Source: Geoglobus sp. (GTDB lineage Archaea; Halobacteriota; Archaeoglobi; Archaeoglobales; Archaeoglobaceae). Taken from it: a stretch of DNA of 7,636 nt. The translations under genes were made by a program, and so were the position numbers. The first letter of the stretch is position 1. Each line of letters begins with the position of its first letter. Of the stretch, positions 6,218 to 7,636 are shown one piece after another. Location: the NCBI GenBank assembly GCA_027019885.1, contig JALUWC010000453.1, forward strand, positions 1 to 7,636. The letters are read 5' to 3'. The notes beneath the pieces are model-generated. The model did not search any database and was not told the DNA's origin. It saw only the letters and a list, made by a program, of their open reading frames with translations.

Positions 6218-7218
6218 CACTTCCTTATTCTCGCATCAACAACCACATGATATACGTTGGGGGAGTAGTTCTTGACCTTTCTCAATGACACTTCAGCAAC
6301 CCTGGCGTTCAGCGATTCTGCCTCCCTCCTGATTCTCTCAACCGGTCTGTGAATAACCTTAACCGGAACAGCCTCGTGGTAGTGTATCCATCCCTCTCCA
6401 TCTATCGCGTCTATTGCAGTTTTTATGAAATTCTCACACCTTATGTGGCCCATTATGACTCGCTCAGCACAGCTTTCAGGTGTCACATGCATGGAGTCTC
6501 CAAGAATGGGGATCACCTTTTTTATCCCGTTGAGCTTCAGGTTTTCAAGCAAAAATCTGTATGATTTGTGATTCAGCTCTATGGCAAGGCATTTCCTTGC
6601 GTTTGAGTGCTTCATCACAGGAATGGTGAAATAGCCAATTCCGGCAAACATGTCAACGACCCTCTCTCCATCTTCAACAAGTTTCGCAGTTCTCATCTTC
6701 TCATACTGATTTCCCTGGCTGAACATGACCTCTGTAATGTCGAATCGAAAGATGCATCCGTTTTCCTTAACCTCCACAAGGCTCTTGCTACCCACCAAGG
6801 GCTCCATTCTTGGCATCCTTTTCATTCCATGCTTCCCCATGTCAAGCCACACAGAGCTGAGCCTGTAATTTTCTGCAACTCTCTCGGCAATTCTTTTTTT
6901 GTGATGCATAACTGAATCCGGAAGCTTCATCAATCCCACATCTCCAAACACCTTCAGATCTGCATATCTTGGGTAGAAGCCTGCAATTTGAGTAACAATC
7001 TCCCTGAAGTTCTTTCTCTCCCTGAAAATGGGATTTGTGTCTTCAACAATCTCGTAATGAGGAGATTTCAGGTTAAACTCATCCACAACAGGTATGATGA
7101 CATATCCACTCTCAAACCTGATTCTTCTCCTCCTGTCCTTGAATCCATTTCTCTCAAGCCTCTTTCTGATCTCCTCCGCAAGCTCTTTCTTAACCCTGAC
7201 AGCCTTCATAACCAGCAC
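6214..7218 (-). CDS. taw2: Taw2: tRNA-Phe 4-demethylwyosine aminocarboxypropyltransferase
   Basis: Taw2 (TYW2 homologue) transfers the 3-amino-3-carboxypropyl group of S-adenosylmethionine to 4-demethylwyosine at position 37 of tRNA-Phe, a step in archaeal wyosine synthesis after Trm5 and Taw1. The Rossmann core shows FSQGNQYEKMR (166-176), DMFAGIGYFTIP (189-200), RVIMGHI (253-259), WIHYHE (277-282) and a C-terminal YHVVVDARI (323-331). MGHI replaces the Asn-x-Pro of Trm5, and HYHE replaces its HYY; both point to Taw2. Residues about 4-50 look like the Trm5 D1 domain, making this protein longer than the compact Methanocaldococcus enzyme. The GTG at 7218 shares one base with the NMD3 TAG stop. 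An ATG three codons in (7209) is an equally possible start, giving 331 residues. Neither has a ribosome-binding site, so coupling to NMD3 translation is likely. The stop overlaps that of signal peptidase. Confidence 0.87.
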   Translation of the reverse strand: MLVMKAVRVKKELAEEIRKRLERNGFKDRRRRIRFESGYVIIPVVDEFNLKSPHYEIVEDTNPIFRERKNFREIVTQIAGFYPRYADLKVFGDVGLMKLPDSVMHHKKRIAERVAENYRLSSVWLDMGKHGMKRMPRMEPLVGSKSLVEVKENGCIFRFDITEVMFSQGNQYEKMRTAKLVEDGERVVDMFAGIGYFTIPVMKHSNARKCLAIELNHKSYRFLLENLKLNGIKKVIPILGDSMHVTPESCAERVIMGHIRCENFIKTAIDAIDGEGWIHYHEAVPVKVIHRPVERIRREAESLNARVAEVSLRKVKNYSPNVYHVVVDARIRKC

Positions 7219-7636
7219 TATTCAATCAGCATGGGATGGATTGCGATCAGCCTGTCGTTATGCCTTAAAACATAAACGGTGTCTCCAACCTCAACCTTCA
7301 TTTCAGGCCTCTCCACAACAGCAGTTTCAAATGTGAATGGATCGAGAATTTCGATTGTGGCTTCATCAACATTCAGAACGCTGCTCTCCTTCAGCTCATC
7401 CCTCCTTGCGATAACACTCGGATTTCTAAGCCTGATAGGCCTGCCCGTTCTCACATCATACCCCTTTTTCCTCGGGACATCCCTGACAACAGCAACAACA
7501 TCCCCCTCCTGAACAACATCTCCCCTGAAAAATCCGGGAAGCCTTATTAGATATGTGAATCTGTAGAAGTCCCTGCCATCTGCTCTCCCTGCAATCTTGC
7601 TGCTTTCCCTTATCTCTGCTCCTGTTTCCCGCGATA
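7218..7636 (-). CDS. Archaeal NMD3 homologue, C-terminal part (5' end outside window)
   Basis: The reading frame stays open to the right edge, so only the last 138 residues are visible; a GTG at 7454 inside it is not the true start. The fragment contains GRDFYRFTYLIRLP (20-33), GDVV repeats near 38-49, then VDEATIEILDPFTFETA, rich in beta strands. The phrase IEILDPFTFETAVV lines up by eye with the LIDPNTLQVADI region near the C terminus of eukaryotic NMD3, the adaptor that binds and exports the 60S ribosomal subunit. Archaea have no nucleus, so the homologue is presumed to act in large-subunit assembly or quality control. The zinc-binding N-terminal domain that would confirm the call lies outside. 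The TAG stop (7220-7218) touches the taw2 start, so both are probably one operon concerned with translation. Confidence 0.72.
   Translation of the reverse strand, partial: SRETGAEIRESSKIAGRADGRDFYRFTYLIRLPGFFRGDVVQEGDVVAVVRDVPRKKGYDVRTGRPIRLRNPSVIARRDELKESSVLNVDEATIEILDPFTFETAVVERPEMKVEVGDTVYVLRHNDRLIAIHPMLIE

Noticed and set aside
6214..7218. Trm5 tRNA (guanine-37 N1)-methyltransferase as the identity of this gene
   Set aside because: The Trm5 Asn-x-Pro motif and HYY are absent; MGHI and IHYHE at these positions fit Taw2.
7218..7454. A separate 78-residue gene starting at GTG 7454
   Set aside because: The frame is open beyond it to the window edge with coherent NMD3-like sequence, so it is the C-terminal part of a larger gene.

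Overview
The window looks like a chromosomal segment of a thermophilic euryarchaeon, most probably one of the Archaeoglobales (Archaeoglobus, Geoglobus or Ferroglobus). The main evidence is the small subunit of the archaea-specific D-family DNA polymerase, a Taw2-type wyosine enzyme, an archaeal NMD3 homologue, a Sec11-type signal peptidase with a Ser/His catalytic pair, TATA-box promoters, T-rich terminators and Lys/Glu-rich proteins. The genus is inferred from gene content and protein style, not from an alignment.

Layout: seven of the eight genes are on the minus strand. From the right edge leftwards they are: the C-terminal part of NMD3 (cut by the window), then taw2, whose start touches the NMD3 stop. 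The only plus-strand gene, signal peptidase I, meets taw2 tail to tail with overlapping stop codons. Its start lies about 20 bp from the divergent start of the DNA polymerase II small subunit (DP1). Next come a benzoate-CoA-ligase-like AMP-forming acyl/aryl-CoA synthetase and an acetate-transporter-family (GPR1/FUN34/YaaH) membrane protein, each with its own promoter. Last is an argF-nadE pair sharing an ATGA stop/start overlap; nadE runs off the left edge.

Functional themes: information processing on the right (NMD3 for the large ribosomal subunit, Taw2 for tRNA-Phe position 37, DP1 for replication, signal peptidase for secretion). Organic-acid metabolism in the middle (uptake by the transporter and activation to a CoA thioester by the ligase, a pairing inferred from adjacency). 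Core biosynthesis on the left (ornithine to citrulline, and the last step of NAD synthesis).

The region is compact. The only sizeable gaps are 1557-1661, 2256-2482 and 4142-4238; they hold promoters, ribosome-binding sites and T-rich terminators. I saw no RNA gene, insertion sequence, CRISPR array or origin. I did not find a convincing new multi-gene system. The points most worth checking are a Trm5-like N-terminal domain on a Taw2-type catalytic core, the interlocked divergent promoters of DP1 and signal peptidase, the transporter/ligase pair, and a tiny unassigned ORF at 2366-2428.
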